Below, one piece after another: positions 14,545 through 25,825 of a DNA stretch of 64,000 nt. The stretch spans positions 1 to 64,000 of the forward strand of contig JAUCBJ010007966.1 of NCBI GenBank assembly GCA_032718475.1, read 5' to 3'. Below the pieces are notes generated by a model, which saw only the letters and a list, made by a program, of their open reading frames with translations, had not been told where the DNA came from and did not search any database. The position numbers were made by a program, and so were the translations under genes. How positions within the stretch are numbered: position 1 is the first letter of the stretch; each line of letters opens with the position of its first letter. Origin of the DNA: Nemertoderma westbladi. Lineage: Eukaryota; Xenacoelomorpha; Nemertodermatida; Nemertodermatidae.

Positions 14545-17500
14545 TCCTACCCATTACCTTCCTCTGACTCCAGGGATACCCCTAACCTCCCTACCATTGT
14601 CTTCCTCTGACTCCAGGGATACCCCTAACCTCCCTACTACCTTCCTCTGACTCCAGGGATACCCCTAACCTCCCTACTACCTTCCGCTGACTCCAGGGAT
14701 ACCCCTAACCACCCTACTACCTTCCTCTGACTCCAGCGATACCCCTAACCTCCCTACTACCTTCCTCTGACTCCAGGGATACCCCTAACCTCCCTACCCA
14801 TTACCTTCCTCCCCTAACCTCCCTACCATTATCTTCCTCTGACTCCAGGGATACCCCTAACCTTCCTACCCATTACCTTCCTCTGAGTCCAGGGATACCC
14901 CTAACCTCCCTACTACCTTCCTCTGACTCCAGGGATACCCCTAACCTCCCTACCATTATCTTCCTCTGATTCCAGGGATACCCATAACCTCCCTACCATT
15001 ATCTTCCTCTGACTCCAGGGATACCCCTAACCTCCCTACTACCTTCCTCTGACTCCAGGGATACCCCTAACCTCCCTACCATTATCTTCCTCTGACTCCA
15101 GGGATACACCTAACCTCCCTACCCATTACCTTCCTCCCCTAACCTCCCTACTACCTTCCTCTGACTCCAGGGATACCCTTTACCTCCCTACTACCTTCCT
15201 CTGACTCCAGGGATACCCCTAACCTCCCTACCCATTACCTTCCTCCCCTAACCTCCCCACCATTATCTTCCTCTGACTCCAGGGATACCCCTAACCTTCC
15301 TACCCATTACCTTCCTCTGACTCCAGGGATACCCCTAACCTCCCTACTACCTTCCTCTGACTCCAGGGATACCCCTAACCTCCCTACCATTATCTTCCTC
15401 TGATTCCAGGGATACCCATAACCTCCCTACCATTATCTTCCTCTGACTCCAGGGATACCCCTAACCTCCCTACTACCTTCGTCTGACTCCAGGGATACCC
15501 CTAACCTCCCTACCATTATCTTCCTCTGACTCCAGGGATTCCCCTAACCTCTCTACCCATTACCTTCCTCCCCTAACCTCCCTACTACCTTCCTCTGACT
15601 CCAGGGATACCCTTTACCTCCCTACCCATTACCTTCCTCCCCTAACCTCCCCACCATTACCTTCCTCTGACTCCAGGGATACCCCTAATCTCCCTACCCA
15701 TTACCTTCCTCCCCTAACCTCCCTACTACCTTCCTCTGACTCCAGGGATACCCCTAACCTCCCTACTACCTTCCTCTGACTCCAGGGATACCCCTAACCT
15801 CTCTACCCATTACCTTCCTCCCCTAGCCTCCCTACTACCTTCCTCTGACTCCAGGGATACCCCTAACCTCCCTACTACCTTCCTCTGACTCCAGGGATAC
15901 CCCTAACCTCTCTACACATTACCTTCCTCCCCTAGCCTCCCTACTACCTTCCTCTGACTTCAGGGATACCCCTAACCTCCCTACTACCTTCCTCTGACTC
16001 CAGGGATACCCCTAACCTCCCTACCATTACCTTCCTCTGACTCCAGGGATACCCCTAACCTCTCTACCATTACCTTCCTCTGACTCCAGGGATACCCCTA
16101 ACCTCTCTACCCATTACCTTCCCCCCCTAACCTCCCTACTACCTTCCTCTGACTCCAGGGATACCCCTAACCTCTCTACCATTACCTTCCTCTGACTCCA
16201 GGGATACCCCTAACCTCTCTACCCATTACCTTCCCCCCCTAACCTCCCTACTACCTTCCTCTGACTCCAGGGATACCCCTAACCTCTCTACCATTACCTT
16301 CCTCTGACTCCATGGATACCCCTAACCTCTCTACCCATTACCTTCCCCCCCTAACCTCCCTACTACCTTCCTCTGACTCCAGGGATACCCATAACCTCCC
16401 TACTACCTTCCTCTGACTCCAGGGATACCCCTAACCTTCCTACCCATTACCTTCCTCCCCTAACCTCCCTACCCATTTCCCTCCTCCCCTAACCTCCCTA
16501 CCGTTACCTTCCTCCCCTAACCTCCCTACCATTATCTTCCTCTGACTCCAGGGATACCCCTAACCTCCCTACTACCTTCCTCTGACTCCAGGGATACCCA
16601 TAACCTCCCTACCCATTACCTTCCTCCCCTAACCTCCCTACCCATTTCCCTCCTCCCCTAACCTCCCTACCGTTACCTTCCTCCCCTAACCTCCCTACCA
16701 TTATCTTCCTCTGACTCCAGGGATACCCCTAACCTTCCTACCATTATCTTCCTCTGACTCCAGGGATACCCCTAACCTCCCTACCGTTACCTTCCTCCCC
16801 TAACCTCCCTACCATTATCTTCCTCTGACTCCAGGGATACCCCTAACCTCTCTACCATTACCTTCCTCTGACTCCAGGGATACCCCTAACCTCTCTACCC
16901 ATTACCTTCCCCCCCTAACCTCCCTACTACCTTCCTCTGACTCCAGGGATACCCATAACCTCCCTACTACCTTCCTCTGACTCCAGGGATACCCCTAACC
17001 TCCCCCCATTACCTTCCTCCCCTAACCTCCCTACCATTACCTTCCTCTGACTCCAGGGATACCCATAACCTCCCTACCATTATCTTCCTCTGACTCCAGG
17101 GATACCCCTAACCTCCCTACCATTATCTTCCTCTGACTCCAGGGATACCCCTAACCTCCCTACTACCTTCCTCTGACTCCAGGGATACCCATAACCTCCC
17201 TACCATTATCTTCCTCTGACTCCAGGGATACCCCTAACCTCCCTACCATTATCTTCCTCTGACTCCAGGGATACCCATAACCTCCCTACCATTATCTTCC
17301 TCTGACTCCAGGGATACCCCTAACCTCCCTACTACCTTCCTCTGACTCCAGGGATACCCCTAACCTCCCTACCATTATCTTCCTCTGACTCCAGGGATAC
17401 CCCTAACCTCCCTACTACCTTCCTCTGACTCCAGGGATACCCCTAACCTCCCTACTACCTTCCTCTGACTCCAGGGATACCCATAACCTCCCTACCATTA

Positions 17501-18110
17501 TCTTCCTCTGACTCCAGGGATACCCCTAACCTCCCTACTACCTTCCTCTGACTCCAGGGATACCACTAACCTCCCTACCCATTACCTTCCTCCCCTAACC
17601 TCCCTACTACCTTCCTCTGACTCCAGGGATACCCATAACCTCCCTACCCATTACCTTCCTCCCCTAACCTCCCTACTACCTTCCTCTGACTCCAGGGATA
17701 CCCCTAACCTCCCTACCATTATCTTCCTCTGACTCCAGGGATACCCCTAACCTCCCTACTACCTTCCTCTGACTCCAGGGATACCCCTAACCTCCCTACC
17801 CATTACCTTCCTCCCCTAACCTCCCTACTACCTTCCTCTGACTCCAGGGATACCCATAACCTCCCTACCATTACCTTCCCCCCCTAACCTCCCTACTACC
17901 TTCCTCTGACTCCAGGGATACCCCTAACCTCTCTACCATTACCTTCCTCTGACTCCAGGGATACCCCTAACCTCCCTACTACCTTCCTCTGACTCCAGGG
18001 ATACCCCTAACCTCTCTACCCATTACCTTCCTCCCCTAACCTCCCTACTACCTTCCTCTGACTCCAGGGATACCCTTTACCTCCCTACCCATTACCTTCC
18101 TCCCCTAACC
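14545..18110. repeat. Satellite higher-order block, copy 1 (offset 3719 bp)
   Basis: Rare variants TTCCGCTGA (14682), AACCACCCT, CCAGCGATA, TTCGTCTGA (g at 15481) and GGGATTCCCC (t at 15540) all recur 3719 bp later in the same order. Near 17561 the offset becomes 3718 because one C is missing from a C-run near 20055. This is a tandem segmental duplication of about 3.5 kb within the satellite. Confidence 0.85.
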
Positions 18111-18263
18111 TCCCCACCATTACCTTCCTCTGACTCCAGGGATACCCCTAATCTCCCTACCCATTACCTTCCTCCCCTAACCTCCCTACTACCTTCCTCT
18201 GACTCCAGGGATACCCCTAACCTCCCTACTACCTTCCTCTGACTCCAGGGATACCCCTAACCT

Positions 18264-21200
18264 CTCTACCCATTACCTTCCTCTGACTCCAGGGATACCC
18301 CTAACCTCCCTACCATTGTCTTCCTCTGACTCCAGGGATACCCCTAACCTCCCTACTACCTTCCTCTGACTCCAGGGATACCCCTAACCTCCCTACTACC
18401 TTCCGCTGACTCCAGGGATACCCCTAACCACCCTACTACCTTCCTCTGACTCCAGCGATACCCCTAACCTCCCTACTACCTTCCTCTGACTCCAGGGATA
18501 CCCCTAACCTCCCTACCCATTACCTTCCTCCCCTAACCTCCCTACCATTATCTTCCTCTGACTCCAGGGATACCCCTAACCTTCCTACCCATTACCTTCC
18601 TCTGAGTCCAGGGATACCCCTAACCTCCCTACTACCTTCCTCTGACTCCAGGGATACCCCTAACCTCCCTACCATTATCTTCCTCTGATTCCAGGGATAC
18701 CCATAACCTCCCTACCATTATCTTCCTCTGACTCCAGGGATACCCCTAACCTCCCTACTACCTTCCTCTGACTCCAGGGATACCCCTAACCTCCCTACCA
18801 TTATCTTCCTCTGACTCCAGGGATACACCTAACCTCCCTACCCATTACCTTCCTCCCCTAACCTCCCTACTACCTTCCTCTGACTCCAGGGATACCCTTT
18901 ACCTCCCTACTACCTTCCTCTGACTCCAGGGATACCCCTAACCTCCCTACCCATTACCTTCCTCCCCTAACCTCCCCACCATTATCTTCCTCTGACTCCA
19001 GGGATACCCCTAACCTTCCTACCCATTACCTTCCTCTGACTCCAGGGATACCCCTAACCTCCCTACTACCTTCCTCTGACTCCAGGGATACCCCTAACCT
19101 CCCTACCATTATCTTCCTCTGATTCCAGGGATACCCATAACCTCCCTACCATTATCTTCCTCTGACTCCAGGGATACCCCTAACCTCCCTACTACCTTCG
19201 TCTGACTCCAGGGATACCCCTAACCTCCCTACCATTATCTTCCTCTGACTCCAGGGATTCCCCTAACCTCTCTACCCATTACCTTCCTCCCCTAACCTCC
19301 CTACTACCTTCCTCTGACTCCAGGGATACCCTTTACCTCCCTACCCATTACCTTCCTCCCCTAACCTCCCCACCATTACCTTCCTCTGACTCCAGGGATA
19401 CCCCTAATCTCCCTACCCATTACCTTCCTCCCCTAACCTCCCTACTACCTTCCTCTGACTCCAGGGATACCCCTAACCTCCCTACTACCTTCCTCTGACT
19501 CCAGGGATACCCCTAACCTCTCTACCCATTACCTTCCTCCCCTAGCCTCCCTACTACCTTCCTCTGACTCCAGGGATACCCCTAACCTCCCTACTACCTT
19601 CCTCTGACTCCAGGGATACCCCTAACCTCTCTACACATTACCTTCCTCCCCTAGCCTCCCTACTACCTTCCTCTGACTCCAGGGATACCCCTAACCTCCC
19701 TACTACCTTCCTCTGACTCCAGGGATACCCCTAACCTCCCTACCATTACCTTCCTCTGACTCCAGGGATACCCCTAACCTCTCTACCATTACCTTCCTCT
19801 GACTCCAGGGATACCCCTAACCTCTCTACCCATTACCTTCCCCCCCTAACCTCCCTACTACCTTCCTCTGACTCCAGGGATACCCCTAACCTCTCTACCA
19901 TTACCTTCCTCTGACTCCAGGGATACCCCTAACCTCTCTACCCATTACCTTCCCCCCCTAACCTCCCTACTACCTTCCTCTGACTCCAGGGATACCCCTA
20001 ACCTCTCTACCATTACCTTCCTCTGACTCCATGGATACCCCTAACCTCTCTACCCATTACCTTCCCCCCTAACCTCCCTACTACCTTCCTCTGACTCCAG
20101 GGATACCCATAACCTCCCTACTACCTTCCTCTGACTCCAGGGATACCCCTAACCTTCCTACCCATTACCTTCCTCCCCTAACCTCCCTACCCATTTCCCT
20201 CCTCCCCTAACCTCCCTACCGTTACCTTCCTCCCCTAACCTCCCTACCATTATCTTCCTCTGACTCCAGGGATACCCCTAACCTCCCTACTACCTTCCTC
20301 TGACTCCAGGGATACCCATAACCTCCCTACCCATTACCTTCCTCCCCTAACCTCCCTACCCATTTCCCTCCTCCCCTAACCTCCCTACCGTTACCTTCCT
20401 CCCCTAACCTCCCTACCATTATCTTCCTCTGACTCCAGGGATACCCCTAACCTTCCTACCATTATCTTCCTCTGACTCCAGGGATACCCCTAACCTCCCT
20501 ACCGTTACCTTCCTCCCCTAACCTCCCTACCATTATCTTCCTCTGACTCCAGGGATACCCCTAACCTCTCTACCATTACCTTCCTCTGACTCCAGGGATA
20601 CCCCTAACCTCTCTACCCATTACCTTCCCCCCCTAACCTCCCTACTACCTTCCTCTGACTCCAGGGATACCCATAACCTCCCTACTACCTTCCTCTGACT
20701 CCAGGGATACCCCTAACCTCCCCCCATTACCTTCCTCCCCTAACCTCCCTACCATTACCTTCCTCTGACTCCAGGGATACCCATAACCTCCCTACCATTA
20801 TCTTCCTCTGACTCCAGGGATACCCCTAACCTCCCTACCATTATCTTCCTCTGACTCCAGGGATACCCCTAACCTCCCTACTACCTTCCTCTGACTCCAG
20901 GGATACCCATAACCTCCCTACCATTATCTTCCTCTGACTCCAGGGATACCCCTAACCTCCCTACCATTATCTTCCTCTGACTCCAGGGATACCCATAACC
21001 TCCCTACCATTATCTTCCTCTGACTCCAGGGATACCCCTAACCTCCCTACTACCTTCCTCTGACTCCAGGGATACCCCTAACCTCCCTACCATTATCTTC
21101 CTCTGACTCCAGGGATACCCCTAACCTCCCTACTACCTTCCTCTGACTCCAGGGATACCCCTAACCTCCCTACTACCTTCCTCTGACTCCAGGGATACCC

Positions 21201-21830
21201 ATAACCTCCCTACCATTATCTTCCTCTGACTCCAGGGATACCCCTAACCTCCCTACTACCTTCCTCTGACTCCAGGGATACCACTAACCTCCCTACCCAT
21301 TACCTTCCTCCCCTAACCTCCCTACTACCTTCCTCTGACTCCAGGGATACCCATAACCTCCCTACCCATTACCTTCCTCCCCTAACCTCCCTACTACCTT
21401 CCTCTGACTCCAGGGATACCCCTAACCTCCCTACCATTATCTTCCTCTGACTCCAGGGATACCCCTAACCTCCCTACTACCTTCCTCTGACTCCAGGGAT
21501 ACCCCTAACCTCCCTACCCATTACCTTCCTCCCCTAACCTCCCTACTACCTTCCTCTGACTCCAGGGATACCCATAACCTCCCTACCATTACCTTCCCCC
21601 CCTAACCTCCCTACTACCTTCCTCTGACTCCAGGGATACCCCTAACCTCTCTACCATTACCTTCCTCTGACTCCAGGGATACCCCTAACCTCCCTACTAC
21701 CTTCCTCTGACTCCAGGGATACCCCTAACCTCTCTACCCATTACCTTCCCCCCCTAACCTCCCTACTACCTTCCTCTGACTCCAGGGATACCCTTTACCT
21801 CCCTACCCATTACCTTCCTCCCCTAACCTC
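18264..21830. repeat. Satellite higher-order block, copy 2 (offset 3719 bp)
   Basis: Second copy of the block at 14545-18110, with the same ordered rare variants (TTCCGCTGA at 18401, TTCGTCTGA with g at 19200, GGGATTCCCC with t at 19259). Divergence from copy 1 is very low, so the duplication is recent. Confidence 0.85.
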
Positions 21831-23670
21831 CCTACCTTACCTTCCTCTGCCTCCAGGGATACCCCTAATCTCCCTACCCATTACCTCCCTCCTCCCCTAA
21901 CCTCCCTTACTACCTTCCTCTGACTCCAGGGATACCCCTAACCTCCCTACTACCTTCCTCTGACTCCAGGGATACCCCTAACCTCCCTACCCATTACCTT
22001 CCCCCCCTAACCTTCCTACTACCTTCCTCTGACTCCAGGGATACCCCTAACCTCCCTACTACCTTCCTCTGACTCCAGGGATACCCCTAAGCTCCCTACT
22101 ACCTTCCTCTGACTCCAGGGATACCCCTAACCTCCCTACCCATTATCTTCCTCCCCTAACCTCCCTACTACCTTCCTCTGACTCCAAGGATACCCATAAC
22201 CTCCCTACTACCTTCCTCTGCCTCCAGGGATACCCATAACCTCCCTACCCATTACCTTCCCCCCCTAACCTCCCTACTACCTTCCTCTGACTCCAGGGAT
22301 ACCCCTAACCTCTCTACCATTACCTTCCTCTGACTCCAGGGATACCCATAACCTCCCCACCCATTACCTTCCCCCCTAACCTCCCTACTACCTTCCTCTG
22401 ACTCCAGGGATACCCCTAACCTCTCTACCATTACCTTCCTCTGACTCCAGGGATACCCCTAACCTCCCTACTACCTTCCTCTGACTCCAGGGATACCCCT
22501 AACCTCTCTACCCATTACCTTCCCCCCCTAACCTCCCTACTACCTTCCTCTGACTCCAGGGATACCCCTAACCTCTCTACCATTATCTTCCTCTGACTCC
22601 AGGGATACCCCTAACCTCCCTACTACCTTCCTCTGCCTCCAGGGATACCCATAACCTCCCTACCCATTACCTTCCCCCCCTAACCTCCCTACTACCTTCC
22701 TCTGACTCCAGGGATACCCCTAACCTCCCTACTACCTTCCTCTGACTCCAGGGATACCCCTAACCTCCCTACTACCTTCCTCTGACTCCAGGGATACCCC
22801 TAACCTCCCTACCCATTACCTTCCCCCCCTAACCTCCCTACTACCTTCCTCTGACTCCAGGGATACCCCTAACCTCCCTACTACCTTCCTCTGACTCCAG
22901 GGATACCCCTAACCTCCCTACTACCTTCCTCTGACTCCAGGGATACCCATAACCTCCCTACCCATTACCTTCCCCCCTAACCTCCCTACTACCTTCCTCT
23001 GACTCCAGGGATACCCCTAACCTCCCTACTACCTTCCTCTGCCTCCAGGGATACCCATAACCTCCCTACCCATTACCTTCCCCCCCTAACCTCCCTACTA
23101 CCTTCCTCTGACTCCAGGGATACCCCTAACCTCCCTACTACCTTCCTCTGACTCCAGGGATACCCCTAACCTCCCTACTACCTTCCTCTGACTCCAGGGA
23201 TACCCATAACCTCCCTACCCATTACCTTCCCCCCCTAACCTCCCTACTACCTTCCTCTGACTCCAGGGATACCCCTAACCTCCCTACTACCTTCCTCTGA
23301 CTCCAGGGATACCCCTAACCTCCCTACTACCTTCCTCTGACTCCAGGGATACCCCTAACCTCCCTACCCATTACCTTCCCCCCTAACCTCCCTACTACCT
23401 TCCTCTGACTCCAAGGATACCCCTAACCTCTCTACCATTACCTTCCTCTGACTCCAGGGATACCCCTAACCTCCCTACTACCTTCCTCTGACTCCAGGGA
23501 TACCCCTAACCTCTCTACCATTATCTTCCTCTGACTCCATGGATACCCCTAACCTCCCTACTACCTTCCTATGACACCAGGGATCCCCCTCCCTATCATT
23601 ACCTTCCTCTGACTCCAGGGATACCCCTAACCTCCCTATCATTATTACCTTCCTCTGACTCCAGGGATAC

Positions 23671-23866
23671 CAAGCTTCCAGGTTTCCTTATCCCAAACTT
23701 CCCTCGATCAGCGAACCACGCCTGGTGTCCGTCGTTGATGAACCTCATAAAATGTGTCCCGATTTCGTGATCGGCTAAGCAGATTATTCCATGTTCCCTT
23801 AGGTAGGGGTTGCTGTTGGAATCTTTGATAAAGAAAGTAAACTTTCTTGTCTCTGGCCGATTTTGT
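23671..23866 (-). CDS. MATCAP: MATCAP-like tyrosine carboxypeptidase, exon with HEIGTH site
   Basis: Internal exon of a DUF1704-family gene (MATCAP; KIAA0895/KIAA0895L in vertebrates). Family members are zinc metallopeptidases that remove the C-terminal tyrosine of alpha-tubulin. The exon encodes HEIGTHFMRFIND, matching the family HEIGTHxxRxxN core; both histidines and the glutamate of HExxxH are intact. It then reads into KFGIRKPGSL, which fits the family segment before TEEGL. The acceptor is TTGTATTGCAG before 23866. The first base completes a codon begun by the preceding exon (phase 2), and the exon ends in phase 0 at AGCTTG before GTATCC. That donor is the first bases of the satellite, so the next exon must lie beyond position 1, or the gene is truncated. 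Family call is from recalled motif knowledge, not a search. Confidence 0.75.
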
Positions 23867-24309
23867 CTGCAATACAAATGTAATCTAATATAAAGTATAT
23901 TTTTTAGTTAAACCAGACGACTACTGAATCTGCAAAATAGATTTTCCAAGTCGTTTTCGCAACGAATTAAAAAAATATAATGATCCTTTTGTGATCATCG
24001 ACATACTATTATATTATAGTAGGTCATGGTATGATTCGTTGATTCGCAAATATTAATGTAAATTTCAAAATAAAAAACATAACAAGACAAGTTTTGTTTT
24101 AATTTAATCCGAAATAATTCATTCGTAATTTTAGACCTAAAAAATTTATGTACAAATTAATACAAATGTATGGAAATCTAAGTTAATGAAAAGACAAAAG
24201 GCGTTCCACCTTAATTGTGGATGCTGATTTTAATGACATTGACTCGCTGCTGTTCGTTTTCCTTCATAGATAGAGGGATTTTTCTTCTAAACCGTGCCAC
24301 GTTACTTGC
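23867..24309 (-). other. Intron between MATCAP-like exons
   Basis: AT-rich, no reading frame or repeat recognised. Read on the minus strand it begins GCAAGT, a typical GC-type donor, and ends TTGTATTGCAG. A GC-AG intron is supported because only this junction keeps the frame (phase 2) between the flanking exons. Confidence 0.55.
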
Positions 24310-24491
24310 CTGCAATGAGGTCCGTTAGCCACCATTTTAGCAGCAGCGGATAAATGATGAGCCCAAACAATCTTTAATTTACCACCTAGACCGTGATTGT
24401 CAATGTATTTGCTAAGTTTGTCGGTGGCTTCCTCTTTAGAGATACGTTTTCCCCACGAACAGGCTAGGTATGTTTCTCCACAACCAAAATC
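24310..24491 (-). CDS. MATCAP: MATCAP-like tyrosine carboxypeptidase, upstream internal exon
   Basis: Encodes DFGCGETYLACSWGKR followed by ISKEEATDKLSKYIDNHGL and KLKIVWAHHLSAAAKMVANG. This fits the DUF1704 pattern of tyrosine/glycine, EYL, GG, LSxEEA, a helix ending in GL, and a strand with VV before HEIGTH. The acceptor is GCGGCAG before 24491 (phase 0). The exon ends TGCAG before GCAAGT in phase 2, matching the A that opens the next exon. With that join, the distance from the LSxEEA helix to HEIGTH is about as in the family. The GC donor is unusual but is the only join that keeps frame. Confidence 0.68.
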
Positions 24492-24562
24492 CTGCCGCTC
24501 AAACAGTAAAATACATAAATACTTAATAACTTACAATAAACTGATTAACATTCACTGGCTGT

Positions 24563-25217
24563 ATGGCATCTCATTAGGCTCAAAATCCAATATTTCACTC
24601 TTTAATATTAATATTGCGAGTAATATCAATAATATTAGATCACCGTGCAGTATTATTACACTTTAATTCAATATATATTGAATATTCAATAATTAACAGA
24701 AATTCAATCAATATTGTGCAAATATTAATTCAATATATAAACATATTGAATCAATATTCGCACATATTAAATAAATATGCTGACATGTTGGCAACATATT
24801 GAATCAATATTCGCACATATTGAATCAATATGTTGACATGTTGGCAACATATTGAATCAATATTCGCACATATTGAATCAATATGTTGACATGTTAGCAA
24901 CATATTGATTCAATATTTGCGAATATTGATTCAATACTGTATTTGCGAATATAGATTCAATATGTTGCCAACATGTCAACATATTGATTCAATATGTGCG
25001 AATATTGATTCAATAATTGAGAATATTAATTCAATATGTTTGTATATTCAATTAATATTTGCTCAAATATTTGCTCTTTTCTGTTAATTATTGAATATTC
25101 AATATATATTGAATTAATGTGTAATAATATTGCACGATGATGTAATATTATGGATATTACTCACAATATTGATATTGAAGAGTTAAATATTGGATTTTGA
25201 GCCTAATCAGATGCCAT
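24563..25217. mobile_element. 655-bp palindromic foldback element, Mutator-like by its 9-bp TSD
   Basis: The two halves are nearly complete inverted copies. Left end ATGGCATCTCATTAGGCTCA and right end, reverse-complemented, ATGGCATCTGATTAGGCTCA; both continue into AAATCCAATATT. Identical 9-bp direct repeats ACTGGCTGT lie immediately outside at 24554-24562 and 25218-25226. The centre is an array of ATATTGATTCAATAT-type palindromes with GTTGACATGTTGGCAAC spacers. No transposase is encoded, so it is non-autonomous. A 9-bp target duplication with long terminal inverted repeats is typical of Mutator-like elements; the assignment is inference. It lies in an intron of the MATCAP-like gene. Confidence 0.85.
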
Positions 25218-25434
25218 ACTGGCTGTGCCATAAAAATATAATCATAAACATCAGTGATATAAGAACATTTAGCTGCAAGAATATTAATATAAAAAAGGGT
25301 GCTAGCCAAGTTTAATAATAATTATCGGTTATGACAATGCCATAAAATGTAAATAGAACAAAATCGGTAGGTCTATCTGGACCTTCGGTCCCATGTTACA
25401 AATATCCAAAACTACTACTACAATTATTGATCAC

Positions 25435-25571
25435 CTCAACAACTTTATCTAGAATCTGTTTGGCTTCTGTGATAAGTTCGTAGGAAACGGTACTCTTTTC
25501 TTTATGAGTGGTTGAATCGCCCCGTATAGAATCATCAACTACTTTTGGTAGTAATATCGTTGGTATGTAAC
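25435..25571 (-). CDS. MATCAP: MATCAP-like tyrosine carboxypeptidase, internal exon
   Basis: The acceptor is TATATTTTAG before 25571. The exon starts with two bases that complete a glycine codon (phase 1) and ends GTTGAG before GTGATC in phase 0. It encodes YIPTILLPKVV at the start and EAKQILDKVVE at the end. Joined to the next exon this gives KVVE-DFGCGETYL, which aligns without gaps to the DUF1704 consensus around KVLEKYGSEEEYL. The donor is not ideal, but reading on past it gives FGYL and a stop codon with loss of the family match. Confidence 0.6.
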
Positions 25572-25678
25572 CTAAAATATACAACAAACAGCAGAAAATA
25601 ATTACTTTTTTTTCTCGCTATTTCCCTCGGTTTCTATTCCATGATTTTGTGCCTTTCCGAGCCTTTCCCTTATCCTAC

Positions 25679-25819
25679 CTGTTGACATAAACTTTATCTT
25701 TGCTTCTTCTAACTTCAGGGAGGTCTGTGACGGCTTGTAATGTTTCACTTCCGTCTTGTAGAATCTGTCGCCGACATGTTTCGTTGAAGGGCCAGACGAC
25801 GTTGAGGTGTTACATTCAT
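25679..25819 (-). CDS. MATCAP: MATCAP-like tyrosine carboxypeptidase, N-terminal region exon
   Basis: The acceptor is CTTCCAATTGCAG before 25819 and the donor is TCAACAG before GTAGGA. The exon begins with two bases (phase 1) and ends with one base (phase 1), so it joins the next exon as LEEAKIKFMSTG-YIPT. This resembles the family motif of EE, K, F and YNPxF near the start of DUF1704. The rest of the exon, with many S, T and K residues, is not recognisable. The following intron is only 107 bp (25572-25678). The acceptor tract lies at the edge of an antisense LINE remnant. Confidence 0.55.
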
Positions 25820-25825
25820 CTGCAA

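Larger units (their letters stand above)
6289..23670. repeat. Composite satellite, right block
   Basis: Continues the satellite of 1-6004 with the same 29-bp and 40-bp monomers. Homogeneity falls toward the right end: from about 21800 point changes and short deletions become frequent, and from about 23560 the monomers are clearly degenerate. The last recognisable unit ends at GGGATAC, 23670, directly against a coding exon. No gene seen in the block. Confidence 0.97.

Noticed and set aside
1-23670. True telomere
   Set aside because: CCCTAA occurs once per 29-40 bp monomer, not as a pure hexamer array.
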